Shown here: positions 18,001 to 24,948 of the stretch, piece after piece
Layout of the letters: every line of letters starts with the position of its first letter
Position numbering within the stretch: position 1 is the first letter of the stretch
NCBI RefSeq assembly: GCF_029893965.1
Contig: NZ_JARXXP010000007.1
Location: forward strand, 158,987-222,986
Direction: 5' to 3'
DNA from: Paenibacillus sp. PastM-3
GTDB lineage: Bacteria > Bacillota > Bacilli > Paenibacillales > Paenibacillaceae
DNA: 64,000 nt
Translations under genes and position numbers: made by a program
The notes under the pieces: model-generated
The model's input: only the letters and a program-made list of their open reading frames with translations
Database searches by the model: none
Told to the model about the DNA's origin: nothing

Positions 18001-19666
18001 CCGTTTTACCGGAATAAGTAACACTCAGCGGTGTCTTTTCCAGGTCAAAAACAGCCGTGTCCACTTCAATTGAAGAAGTACCGGTAATCCTCACTGCAGA
18101 GATGCTGACGTCAGCGCCATCTTTGTCTTTTACAGTGATCGCGCTCTTCAGCGCTGCAGCATCAAGTCCGTCAGTAAGTGTAAATCCGAGCAGCAGCTTA
18201 TTTGTGGAGAGCACTTCAGCCGATACTAGCCCTATAGGCTGCTCGCCGAACGGGGAGACATACACCGTATTGTCACCCTCTTTGATCCACAGCTGATTGT
18301 AGCGGTCAAGCAGGCTGAACGCCTTATCTCCGCCGTCCTTTGCTTCATTTGACGGGTTAACGATAAGGAAGCCCAGCTTCCTGGCACTCTCTTTCAGCGG
18401 AATGTCCACATAAGCACCGAAACGGTCTGTATTCTCAGCCGGGAACATAACAGCATCCGTCGGCCAGTTAGCGGGAGCCTGCGCTACATCATCCCAAGTC
18501 CACAAACCAAATTCGCTTTGCTTGTGATCCGCTCTGATGTAATGAATCCGGACCGTATTTGCTGGCAGTGTCACCGGTTCGTAAGGTGTCACTTCATTGC
18601 TGCCCTGCTTGATCCAGATTTCATTGGTCTGCGGAGTGTTGATCAGGAAGGTTTTATCCCCGCTGTCCTTAGTCTCATTGGTACGGTTAATGACGAGGAA
18701 GGAGATTTTTTTGGCGCCTTCTTTTAACGGAATATCCACATAAGCTCCGTAGGAGTCCAGCTGTCCTTCAGGAAAAGCAGCCGCACCCGCTGGCCATCCG
18801 GCAGAAGCTGACGCTACATCATCCCAGAGCCATAAGCCCTGGTCAGCGTAATCGCCAGCCGGACGGTTGTAGTGAATACGCATGCTTCCTTCCGGAACAG
18901 GTGTTACAGTGCCCGGATTCACCGGAGCTGTAAACTTGGCGCTCACATCATGTGTCTGAGCATTATAACTGAACGTAACCGGCAGATCAGCCGGCAGATT
19001 AAGGTTCTGCTCCGCTGCAGGATAATATGTATCATCCTCTGCAGAGGCTCCCGGTACAAAAATCTGATAAACATAATCGCCCTTAGGCAGATTTGCCGTA
19101 TACTCGTAAACGCTGTCAAAATTAGTGTCTGTCAGTACTGTGCGGGCATCTGCCGCAGAATGATCTTTCGCATCCCCCAGCACTGTCTGCAGGGAGCCTG
19201 TAAGTTTTGGCAGTTTGTCCTGGGCAAGCGGCGTGTAATACGTGGAGTCTGCTATCTTGTTGGTAACATCGTTGTAATAAAAGGTCACTTCCGTCTCGGC
19301 TGCGAGCGTAAGCTCAATATTGCCGTCTTTGTTTACGCCCTGGGGATTGGTATAGCTGCTGTACCCGTAGCTTTCATCCCATGTGCCGTTTAGCGCAACC
19401 TTATACTCATAAGTACCCGCCGGCAGTGTTCCTGTGAACATATAAGTGCCATTGTTCATATACGTCATTTCAGTGACTGTCGTATCCGGATTCCAGTCCG
19501 CCGTCTGATTAGTTTCCGTAGACAGCTCCGACTGAAGGCTGCCCACCAGAACCGCCCTGGCTGCCGACGCCTGTACCGTAGATGCCGGAAAACTAAAATA
19601 GGAGCACACCAGAACGACGATCATACTGATAGCGAACATTTTTTTGCTCCATGAAGCCAGTTTCAT
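12002..19666 (-). CDS. Giant cell-surface bifunctional amylopullulanase with SLH anchor
   Basis: 2,554 residues. A signal peptide (residues 1-34) is followed by two starch-binding X25-like modules (about 38-245) and two CBM41-type modules (about 258-365 and 368-470; MRIHYNRPAGDY, VRIHYIRADHK). Then come Ig/CBM48 domains and a type I pullulanase barrel (GH13_14, about 715-1130) with YNWGYDP, catalytic IDGMRWDMMGD, FIGEGW and IEAHDN. A Big_2 domain (about 1275-1350), a third CBM41-like module (about 1355-1460) and E-set domains lead to a second GH13 barrel of alpha-amylase type (about 1667-2080; IDYFRVDTVKH, LVGEYFGG, LSSHDENG). A Thr-Pro repeat linker (about 2142-2190), an unassigned beta-rich domain and three SLH repeats (about 2375-2554) anchor it to the cell wall. 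It would cut alpha-1,6 and alpha-1,4 bonds of starch and pullulan, feeding MalEFG. ATG at 19666 follows AGGGGGGC. Confidence 0.93.
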   Translation of the reverse strand: MKLASWSKKMFAISMIVVLVCSYFSFPASTVQASAARAVLVGSLQSELSTETNQTADWNPDTTVTEMTYMNNGTYMFTGTLPAGTYEYKVALNGTWDESYGYSSYTNPQGVNKDGNIELTLAAETEVTFYYNDVTNKIADSTYYTPLAQDKLPKLTGSLQTVLGDAKDHSAADARTVLTDTNFDSVYEYTANLPKGDYVYQIFVPGASAEDDTYYPAAEQNLNLPADLPVTFSYNAQTHDVSAKFTAPVNPGTVTPVPEGSMRIHYNRPAGDYADQGLWLWDDVASASAGWPAGAAAFPEGQLDSYGAYVDIPLKEGAKKISFLVINRTNETKDSGDKTFLINTPQTNEIWIKQGSNEVTPYEPVTLPANTVRIHYIRADHKQSEFGLWTWDDVAQAPANWPTDAVMFPAENTDRFGAYVDIPLKESARKLGFLIVNPSNEAKDGGDKAFSLLDRYNQLWIKEGDNTVYVSPFGEQPIGLVSAEVLSTNKLLLGFTLTDGLDAAALKSAITVKDKDGADVSISAVRITGTSSIEVDTAVFDLEKTPLSVTYSGKTVSASSGWRMLDEMYNYTGDDLGATYHAADKSATLKLWAPVASSVTVNVYSKTDASKQVGHVSLTRGEQGVWSTELTPADITGVSGEKDVRGYYYQYEVTNHGVTKPVLDPYAKSMAVFTVDSAGAAGPDGDTVGKAAIVDLSKTNPAEVHPADIDGYEKREDAVIYEVHIRDFTSDVSIESSLNGERWGSYDAFATKLDYIKSMGVTHIQLLPVMAWYYGDETKMGERETAYSAQNNEYNWGYDPHSYFSPDGAYSENPADPEARIKELKGLIDAVHEAGMGVILDVVYTHMAKKDFLDDIVPNYYAFQDAGGNFIGGFGNNLATNHKMAEKLMVDSVKYWFSEYKIDGMRWDMMGDATQDAVQAAYDAAQAINPQALFIGEGWVTFGGAASDPSLAGQGADQQWMDKTDSVGVFSDEFRNELKSGYGSEGEPRFITGGARSIATILNNIKAQPSNIPADDPGDVVPYIEAHDNLTLHDVIAQSIKKDPAIPANELEIQQRIRLGNTLELTSQGTAFMQAGQEYGRTKQWLGTGVPEQKYTEMKDANGQSFGYFIHDSYDSSDAVNMFDWSKATDAVKYPVQNTTKDYTAGLIQLRKSSDAFRLGDKSLVDSNVTLIQAPEMKATDLVIGYKNKATDGTGNYYVFVNADDEVRTLTLSEDLTKGAVLADDDQAGVTAIPAGEQSGFTLTGTSIQLQPLTAVIIRMDAAAAVFTSVETDSAAYSLQVGTSHQTAAYAKYDDGSQRNITKTAVYTSDKPEVASVSAQGVVTGVKAGTAHITVTYGGKSSVVTVKVVTEAVDTKRYVEFTYVRADKDYTDWNIWVWNTGAKNDQIDFTTFKDGKASVLIEVAANATSVGFVLRKGTDWNTGKQDYPDDRVIPLTAGESYTKVIVTSMVKELDIKPFISGPVMKDGTITFMFRDDALFRSGNQQDIEAVAVKVNGSEYPMTYDAVNEWFSYELTGAEAGTYKYTFLVTKDGVTEELADPKNTVGGESSVTYHNPEVKITAAAAPQAVNSNENAVITIIAASAEEVAYKDGYMDLTALGGPAKVQLDTGLMKQTVAVKDTVAAGIKTIPLTLVDEYGNTHKGSATLEVKARTYSGDKLDFDWDEARIYFALTDRFADGDPTNNENVDKSHLEAYHGGDFQGMIDHLDYLKELGINTLWITPVVDNIDFNKGTEFGGIQYGYHGYWAKDFTQLDEHLGDMDTFKELIEKAHDRGIKIMVDVVLNHAGYGLKASDSTPGVTAEDKARFDGMLRTDGVSSDTDPVKGELAGLPDFKTEDPAVRQQIIDWQTGWLDNARTDRGDTIDYFRVDTVKHVESTTWKAFKNALTAIDPEFKLVGEYFGGTIDSDGGNLQSGQMDSLLDFGFKGAAKSFTDGKITEVDAYLQDRESKLDNTKTMAQFLSSHDENGFLSDYVGGDKGKLMIAAALQITAKGQPVIYYGEELGRSGSNAGDLSKGEFSENRSDMPWDQLTAEQGLHDHYQKLLNIRAKYSKVFSKGTRTSLAGSDELGYLAFNKQYGNENVVTVINTKTEPVSVSIPVPFAAGVIVTDEYSGKSYTVSADRMVAFELPGRADGGTVILAAVAGVTPTPTPTPTPTPTPTPTPETSPTPSPVVLPGSIPGATPAPTPDSSVQVISADSLKNVKDGKVTLEIPSAATSVLLPVQAAESLGTNALELQMGGLNVILPNAVLLQLQKSLSGADAVGAQIQFSASPLQDSAASALVNGLSNAYTQVSAASKIYDFSLSVVKKDGTSTPASTFAAPVELTFAISGSADKDLTGVFYVGENNNLEYVRSAVNGDRITAQVMHFSKYAALELSKSFTDVPASHWASQAVKSLSAKQIVTGVSASAFNPGANVTRAEFTALLVRALGIEAAGQTTFSDVQADAWYAPYVAAAVSQGIVSGRSSALFAPNAAISREEMAAMVIRALEVKQGQKVSQSSSSAGFADAASISPWAVVYVNTAAGLGLVQGREASQFAPKANMTRAESAQVIYKLLAK
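13180..13240 (-). repeat. Thr-Pro microsatellite in the amylopullulanase linker
   Basis: Tandem copies of GGTGTTGGTGTC (plus strand) encode alternating Thr-Pro in the linker between the amylase part and the SLH part. Short tandem units of six and twelve bases can expand or contract without shifting the frame. Confidence 0.8.
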
Positions 19667-19824
19667 TCCAAAAAGCCCCCCTAAATGTGAGATTTGCCCC
19701 GCGGTTTGCGGGATTGCATCATGCCGTGAATGAGTTCACTTTCCGCCGTGGCTGCTTAGACCCTCTTAAGCCTGTTCCCTCCTTCTCATAATGAAATGTA
19801 ATGCTCCTTCCAAATCCACAACCA

Positions 19825-19841
19825 TTAGCGCAAACGTTTGC
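19825..19841. promoter_or_regulatory. LacI-family operator upstream of the amylopullulanase
   Basis: GCAAACGTTTGC (19830-19841) is a perfect 12-bp palindrome 164 bases upstream of the start codon. The 16 bases TTAGCGCAAACGTTTG recur exactly, in inverse orientation, at 21440-21455 before pgmB. It is most likely bound by the LacI-family regulator encoded at 20343. Confidence 0.7.
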
Positions 19842-19911
19842 AAAAGAAAATAAAGGATGCTGCGGCCATCAAACAACAGACTTTCGGGTTACTCCTGCAT
19901 GACAAATGCAC

Positions 19912-19927
19912 TTGTAAGCGCTTTTAA
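19912..19927. promoter_or_regulatory. cre-like box in the amylopullulanase-malR gap
   Basis: TTGTAAGCGCTTTTAA resembles the CcpA cre consensus with one mismatch. The whole gap 19667-20342 holds only regulatory signals and no gene. Confidence 0.55.
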
Positions 19928-20096
19928 GTTCTGTTTACCATATTAATCCTCGATTTAAAGCGTTGTCAACTGTAATTCTGCATTTTTCAGGAACAATAAT
20001 ACAGGAAGCTCATCTGAAAATATTTTCAGCCAGTTGCACATAATTGCACAAACTTCCCTGCAACAAACCAGTAAGGAAACCGGTTTTTTCGATAAA

Positions 20097-20325
20097 AAAC
20101 CGTTTGCACACTTCTATATCCTGCATTTGACGCCAGGATAGCCCTTTACACTGCAGAAAGCCTCAGCCTGCCCGAGTTTGTCTGATCCCGCTGTAAAAAC
20201 ATGCAAAATCGGGCCGCGAATCGTGGATATTATTCCAAAAAGGCGGCAAAACGGCCTGTTGCAGGACTTTCTCTATTTACAATTATCAGCACTTCGATTA
20301 ATATTACTGTGTAAAGCAAACGGTT
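20097..20325. promoter_or_regulatory. Inverted operator pair flanking the malR promoter region
   Basis: AACCGTTTGC (20098-20107) and GCAAACGGTT (20316-20325) are exact reverse complements 208 bases apart. The second lies just 5 bases before the ribosome-binding site of the LacI-family gene. This arrangement fits autoregulation, possibly with DNA looping. The half-sites share the GCAAAC core with the operators at 9095, 19830 and 21439. Confidence 0.5.
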
Positions 20326-20342
20326 CCATGAAGGAGGTTTCT

Positions 20343-21380
20343 ATGACAGTTACCATCAAGGATGTGGCTAAGAAAGCGGGAGTTTCTCCCTCCACGGTAT
20401 CCCGGGTGTTGTCAGGCCATCCCAGAATCAGCCTAGAAACTTCCCGTAAAGTGAAAACGATTATGGAGGAAATGGGCTATACTCCGAACATGATGGCAAA
20501 GAGCCTGGTTTCGAAAACAACCAACAGCATTTGCATCATCCTGCCGAAGCCGGCCGAGGAGCTTTTCTCCAATCTGTTCTTTATGGAATTGATCCGAGGG
20601 ATTGTCACCCAGTCAAGCCGTTCCGGCTATGATGTGCTGATCAGTTCCGGAGCCAACGAGAAGGAAGAGCTTGAAGCTGTTTCCCGCCTGCTCAAGGGAC
20701 GCCGTGTTGACGGCGTTATTCTGCTGTACTCACGCAAGGATGATGCGGTTATTGATTTTCTCGAATCCGGCGGATATCCGTTCGTCCTTGTTGGACGAAG
20801 CGACCGCTATGAGGATATATTATCCGTGGATAACGACAATGTCATGGCAGCCTTTGATGCCACGAATCATCTTATTTCTATGGGTCATGAGCGTATCGGC
20901 TTTGTCAGCGGACCACCCAATCTGATCGTTTCGCGCGACCGTCTTGAAGGATACCGCAAGGCTATGCAGAACAGCGGTCTGGAAATGCGGCCTGAATGGA
21001 TTGTTGAAGGAGAGTTTCTGCAGGACAGCGGCTACCGGGCGATGTCATTCTTCATGAATCTCCCGAACCGGCCGACAGCACTGGTCGCGGTCGATGATAT
21101 GGTCTCTTTCGGTGTATTGCGCGGACTGAATGAGCTGAAATACAAGGTTCCCGAGGATCTGGCGATTGTCAGCTTTAACAACATCCCGCTCTCGGAATTG
21201 TCCAGCCCGCCGATCAGCAGTATTGACATCGGTATTTATCATCTCGGATATACGGCTTCCCAGGTGCTCATCCAGACCATCCAGAAGCCTGACAATGATC
21301 CCGGATATACGAACCGTTTCGTCATTCCTCACCGTCTGATCGTGAGAGAATCATCCATGTATGCCCCAGGCAAGAAATGA
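20343..21380 (+). CDS. malR: LacI-family maltose regulator (MalR-like)
   Basis: 345 residues from ATG at 20343, 4 bases after AAGGAGGT. The N-terminal HTH reads VTIKDVAKKAGVSPSTVSRV followed by a hinge helix region (TPNMMAKSLVSK). The rest is a periplasmic-binding-protein-like sensor ([35 protein letters not shown]). LacI members such as MalR bind maltose-type inducers and release GCAAACGTTTGC-like palindromes; such sites lie beside malE, the amylopullulanase, this gene and pgmB. It is divergent from the amylopullulanase. Because CcpA belongs to the same family and binds related sites, repression versus activation cannot be decided from sequence, but the context strongly favours a local maltose regulator. 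Confidence 0.85.
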   Translation: MTVTIKDVAKKAGVSPSTVSRVLSGHPRISLETSRKVKTIMEEMGYTPNMMAKSLVSKTTNSICIILPKPAEELFSNLFFMELIRGIVTQSSRSGYDVLISSGANEKEELEAVSRLLKGRRVDGVILLYSRKDDAVIDFLESGGYPFVLVGRSDRYEDILSVDNDNVMAAFDATNHLISMGHERIGFVSGPPNLIVSRDRLEGYRKAMQNSGLEMRPEWIVEGEFLQDSGYRAMSFFMNLPNRPTALVAVDDMVSFGVLRGLNELKYKVPEDLAIVSFNNIPLSELSSPPISSIDIGIYHLGYTASQVLIQTIQKPDNDPGYTNRFVIPHRLIVRESSMYAPGKK

Positions 21381-21390
21381 CCCGGATTCA

Positions 21391-21428
21391 AAAATAAATG
21401 AAGCAGTCCGATGCTTCATTTATTTTTT
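21391..21428 (+). terminator. Terminator after malR
   Basis: AAAATAAATGAAGCA pairs with TGCTTCATTTATTTT around GTCCGA and is followed by more T. Confidence 0.85.
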
Positions 21429-21438
21429 CGAATATTGT

Positions 21439-21455
21439 ACAAACGTTTGCGCTAA
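21439..21455. promoter_or_regulatory. LacI-family operator upstream of pgmB
   Basis: ACAAACGTTTGC sits about 210 bases before pgmB. With its flank it is the inverse of TTAGCGCAAACGTTTG seen before the amylopullulanase. Confidence 0.65.
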
Positions 21456-21548
21456 ATTTCGGTTACAGCTATTCACAACCGGAACACTCTTACCGATTCT
21501 AGTTTTATAAACAGAAACGACAGGAAGCAAGCGCTAACAATACTCAGC

Positions 21549-21646
21549 ATGCTTCCGAAGCAAGTTTTGTACGAAGGATTTCAGGAAGCGCAGCTCACAA
21601 AACTTAGCTCATGCTAGGAAGCGCAGCTCACAAAACTTTTAGGAGG
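21549..21646 (+). repeat. Repeated hairpin leader carrying the ribosome-binding site of pgmB
   Basis: A full unit (21549-21605: GCTTCCGAAGCAAGTTTTGT onward, ending ACAAAACTT) is followed by a half unit (21617-21646) that ends TTTTAGGAGG, the pgmB ribosome-binding site. It is the same element as at 9612-9707 upstream of nplT, with the order of full and half unit reversed. Confidence 0.75.
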
Positions 21647-21652
21647 TTCAAC

Positions 21653-22315
21653 ATGTCAGAAATCAAAGCCTGCCTGTTCGATTTGGACGGCGTTCTCGTC
21701 GACACCGCCAAATATCACTTTATTGCCTGGAGAGAGCTCGCGGAGCAGCTCGGCTTCGTATTCACCGAACAGGATAACGAGCGGCTCAAGGGTGTCAGCC
21801 GGGCGGCCTCACTGAATATTCTGCTGGAGATCGGCGGACTCACGTTCAGTGAAGAAGACAAAGCGCGCTTTGCCGAGCAAAAGAACAACCGCTATGTCGA
21901 ATACATCTCCAAGATGGACAGCTCCGAGATTCTGCCCGGCGCCCTCTCCTTCCTGCAGGAATGCCGCGAAGCCGGGATCAAGGTTGCCTTGGGGTCTGCC
22001 AGCAAAAATGCGATGGCCATCCTGAACAACACCGGCCTGACCCCTTACTTCGATGCCATCATCGACGGGACGCACACCAGCGCCGCCAAGCCGGACCCTG
22101 AAGTATTCCTGCTGGGCGCACAGGCGGTAGGCATTGCCCCTGAGCATTGCGTCGTATTCGAGGATGCCGAAGCCGGAATCCTGGCCGCAACCCGCGCCGG
22201 CATGCGCAGCATCGGCATCGGCTCACCGGAAACACTGTCCGAGGCAGATTTTGTCGTCCCTTCCCTCGCCCAGGTCAGCGTCTCCAAGCTGGGAGAATGG
22301 TTTACAGCGGTTTGA
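21653..22315 (+). CDS. pgmB: Beta-phosphoglucomutase
   Basis: 220 residues, from ATG at 21653 after AGGAGG. HAD-superfamily motif I reads CLFDLDGVLVDTAKYHFIAW; the first Asp is the phospho-acceptor and the second the acid/base residue. Motif II (ALGSAS), the conserved Lys (AAKPDPEVF) and motif IV (VFEDAEAGI) are present, as is the helical cap typical of PgmB. It converts beta-glucose 1-phosphate, released by maltose phosphorylase, to glucose 6-phosphate. It lies just upstream of the maltose phosphorylase gene, so the pair completes phosphorolytic maltose breakdown in the cytosol. Confidence 0.93.
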   Translation: MSEIKACLFDLDGVLVDTAKYHFIAWRELAEQLGFVFTEQDNERLKGVSRAASLNILLEIGGLTFSEEDKARFAEQKNNRYVEYISKMDSSEILPGALSFLQECREAGIKVALGSASKNAMAILNNTGLTPYFDAIIDGTHTSAAKPDPEVFLLGAQAVGIAPEHCVVFEDAEAGILAATRAGMRSIGIGSPETLSEADFVVPSLAQVSVSKLGEWFTAV

Positions 22316-22365
22316 TCCATATTAACCGGTAATTGTGATATGCATCTGTTTCTGCCCTACTACTA

Positions 22366-22518
22366 CTTATAAAAGAACTATCTGTGAGAGATCGGAAGAC
22401 ACGTGATAAGCGGAGAAGGTAAAAGGATGTGAAGAAGCGCCAGCGATCGTAACATCCTTTTACCTTCGGAGCGTTCCCCGCGTGGCTGTAATGTCGAACC
22501 AATAGTTCCATTTATATT
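22366..22518. repeat. Palindromic element between pgmB and the maltose phosphorylase gene
   Basis: ATAAAAGAACTAT at the left end is matched by AATAGTTCCATTTAT inverted at the right end. Inside, GGTAAAAGGATGT (22418-22430) and ACATCCTTTTACC (22452-22464) form a perfect 13-bp stem. The element of about 150 bases could fold as one large branched hairpin in the mRNA. It has no coding frame and resembles a small palindromic intergenic repeat. Confidence 0.7.
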
Positions 22519-22547
22519 ATCCCTCATTTAAAAGGAGCCAAAAAACA

Positions 22548-24866
22548 ATGAAACAATATCTTAAAATTGATGAATGGTCCATCATTGAAGAATCCTTTGA
22601 TCCGCACACCCAGGAGATCTCCGAGAGTATCTTCAGCATCGGTAACGGCTACATGGGCGGCAGAGCCAACTTTGAAGAGCAGTACAGCGGCCACAGCCTG
22701 CAGGGCAGCTATATGGCAGGTGTCTACTATCCGGATAAAACCCGGGTCGGCTGGTGGAAAAACGGCTATCCGGAGTATTTTGCCAAGGTATTGAACAGCA
22801 CCAACTGGATCGGCATCAACATTGATATCGACGGTACGCCGCTTGATCTGGCAGCCTGCACCGTGACCCAGTTCCGCCGTGTGCTTAATATGAAGGAAGG
22901 CACGCTGTTCCGCAGCTTTACTGCAGAGCTGGAGGGCGGCAAACAGGTACAGGTGGAGAGCATCCGCATCGTCAGCATGTCCCGTCATGAGATCGGCGCG
23001 ATCCGTTATGCGGTTACTCCGCTGAATTTCGCCGGAACGCTCACTGTCACTCCTTACTTAGACGGGGACATCAAGAACAAGGACTCCAACTATGATGAGA
23101 AATTCTGGAATGAAGTAGAGAAGAAAAGCGGTACGGAAGGCGGCTATCTGACGCTAAAAACGAAAAAGCTCGATTTCCATGTAACATCGGCCTTCGCTTT
23201 TGACATTGTAGTTAACGGTGAAATGGTTACTGCAGAAGCTGAAGCGCTGGAGCAGGATAAATATGTGGGCAGCAAAGTGACACTTTCTGTGCAGTCCGGC
23301 AATCAGGTGGTTATTTATAAGTATGCCGCCAATGTAACCTCCCGCAATTACGGCCTGGGCCAGCTTGTTGAAGCCGCCCACAGCGCATTGAATGGTGCCC
23401 GCGAAGCCGGCTTTGTTACCCTGCTGAACGAGCAGGCTGCTGCCTGGGGTGACAAATGGAAGGAAAGCGACATTATTATTGAAGGAGACGTATCGGCGCA
23501 GCAGGCGATTCGCTTCAATATTTTTCAGCTGAATCAGACCTATACCGGAGAAGATGACCGTCTGAACATCGGGCCTAAGGGCTTTACGGGTGAAAAATAC
23601 GGCGGCAGCACCTACTGGGACACTGAAGCTTATTGCGTGCCGTTCTATCTGAGTACTGCGGATTCCAGCATTTCACGCAACCTGCTGATCTACCGCTACA
23701 AGCATCTGGAGAAGGCTAAGGAAAATGCACGCAAGCTCGGCTTCAAAAAAGGTGCACTCTACCCGATGGTAACCATGAACGGTGAGGAATGCCACAACGA
23801 GTGGGAAATTACGTTTGAAGAGATCCACCGCAACGGCGCAATCGCCCACGCCATCTACAACTATGTGAACTACACCGGCGACAAGGCTTATCTCGGCCAA
23901 TACGGGCTTGAGGTACTGGTGGAAATCTCCCGCTTCTGGGAGGAACGCGTGCATTATGTGCCGCGCAAGGATCAGTATGTCATGCTGGGCGTTACCGGCC
24001 CGAATGAATACGAGAACAATGTCAACAACAACTGGTACACAAACCGGATTGCTTCCTGGACGATGGAATATACGCTCGAAGCACTGAAATACCTGCAGGA
24101 GAATGAAGCTGCCCGTTATGCAGAGCTGGCTGATAAGCTGGAGCTGCTTGACAGCGAAACTGCCAAGTGGAATGAAATTATCGGCAAAATGTACTATCCA
24201 TCCGATGAGGAGCTTGGGATCTTCCTGCAGCAGGACGGCTTCCTCGACAAAGAGATTATTCCGGTGAAGGAAGTGGCTCCGGAGAATCTGCCGCTCAACC
24301 AGAAATGGTCCTGGGACCGCATTCTGCGCTCCTGCTACATCAAGCAGGCTGACGTCCTGCAAGGGCTGTATTTCCTGGGTGACCGCTATGATCTGGAGAC
24401 GAAAAAACGGAATTTCGACTTCTACGAGCCGATCACCGTTCATGAGTCCTCCCTGTCCCCTTGCATCCATGCCATTCTGGCCTGCGAGCTGGGCTACAAA
24501 GAAAAAGCCTATGAAATGTACCTGCGTACTTCTCGGCTGGATCTCGACAACTATAATAACGATACGGAAGACGGCTGCCACACTACAAGTATGGCGGGCA
24601 CCTGGATGTCCGTTGTACACGGCTTCGGCGGACTGCGCGTTCAGGCAGACCGGCTGATCCTGAACCCGTCCAACCCGGGCCACTGGACCTCGTATTCGTT
24701 CAAAATCATGTTCCGCGGCTCACGGCTCAAGGTTAACGTTACCGATGCACAGGTTACAGTAACCAATGAGACAGATGTTCCGGCGGCACTCACGATTCAT
24801 GGCAAAGAGTATACTGTGAACGGGCTCGGCAGCGTTACGGCTGAAGGTTCCTCGGTAACGGCGTAG
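22548..24866 (+). CDS. malP: Maltose phosphorylase (GH65)
   Basis: 772 residues, the usual length for maltose phosphorylases; AAAGGAGCC precedes the ATG. The N-terminal beta-sandwich (to about residue 270) contains FSIGNGYMGGRANFEEQYSG. The (alpha/alpha)6 barrel contains YGGSTYWDTEAYCVPFYL and the general-acid Glu in VTGPNEYENNVNNNWYTN (about residue 487). The phosphate site is in HESSLSPCIHAILA and TTSMAGTWMSVVHGFGGLR. The enzyme splits maltose with phosphate to glucose plus beta-glucose 1-phosphate, which PgmB consumes. Trehalose or kojibiose phosphorylase is a remote alternative; the starch context favours maltose. Confidence 0.92.
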   Translation: MKQYLKIDEWSIIEESFDPHTQEISESIFSIGNGYMGGRANFEEQYSGHSLQGSYMAGVYYPDKTRVGWWKNGYPEYFAKVLNSTNWIGINIDIDGTPLDLAACTVTQFRRVLNMKEGTLFRSFTAELEGGKQVQVESIRIVSMSRHEIGAIRYAVTPLNFAGTLTVTPYLDGDIKNKDSNYDEKFWNEVEKKSGTEGGYLTLKTKKLDFHVTSAFAFDIVVNGEMVTAEAEALEQDKYVGSKVTLSVQSGNQVVIYKYAANVTSRNYGLGQLVEAAHSALNGAREAGFVTLLNEQAAAWGDKWKESDIIIEGDVSAQQAIRFNIFQLNQTYTGEDDRLNIGPKGFTGEKYGGSTYWDTEAYCVPFYLSTADSSISRNLLIYRYKHLEKAKENARKLGFKKGALYPMVTMNGEECHNEWEITFEEIHRNGAIAHAIYNYVNYTGDKAYLGQYGLEVLVEISRFWEERVHYVPRKDQYVMLGVTGPNEYENNVNNNWYTNRIASWTMEYTLEALKYLQENEAARYAELADKLELLDSETAKWNEIIGKMYYPSDEELGIFLQQDGFLDKEIIPVKEVAPENLPLNQKWSWDRILRSCYIKQADVLQGLYFLGDRYDLETKKRNFDFYEPITVHESSLSPCIHAILACELGYKEKAYEMYLRTSRLDLDNYNNDTEDGCHTTSMAGTWMSVVHGFGGLRVQADRLILNPSNPGHWTSYSFKIMFRGSRLKVNVTDAQVTVTNETDVPAALTIHGKEYTVNGLGSVTAEGSSVTA

Positions 24867-24875
24867 TTTTTGTCG

Positions 24876-24909
24876 GCCCCGGGGGACTCCTGTCCCCCGG
24901 GGCTTTTTA
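24876..24909 (+). terminator. Terminator after the maltose phosphorylase gene
   Basis: GCCCCGGGGGAC pairs with GTCCCCCGGGGC around TCCT and is followed by TTTTTAT. Confidence 0.9.
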
Positions 24910-24948
24910 TGCGGGTATACCAATTAGCATATAAAAGGAGTCGTTAAA

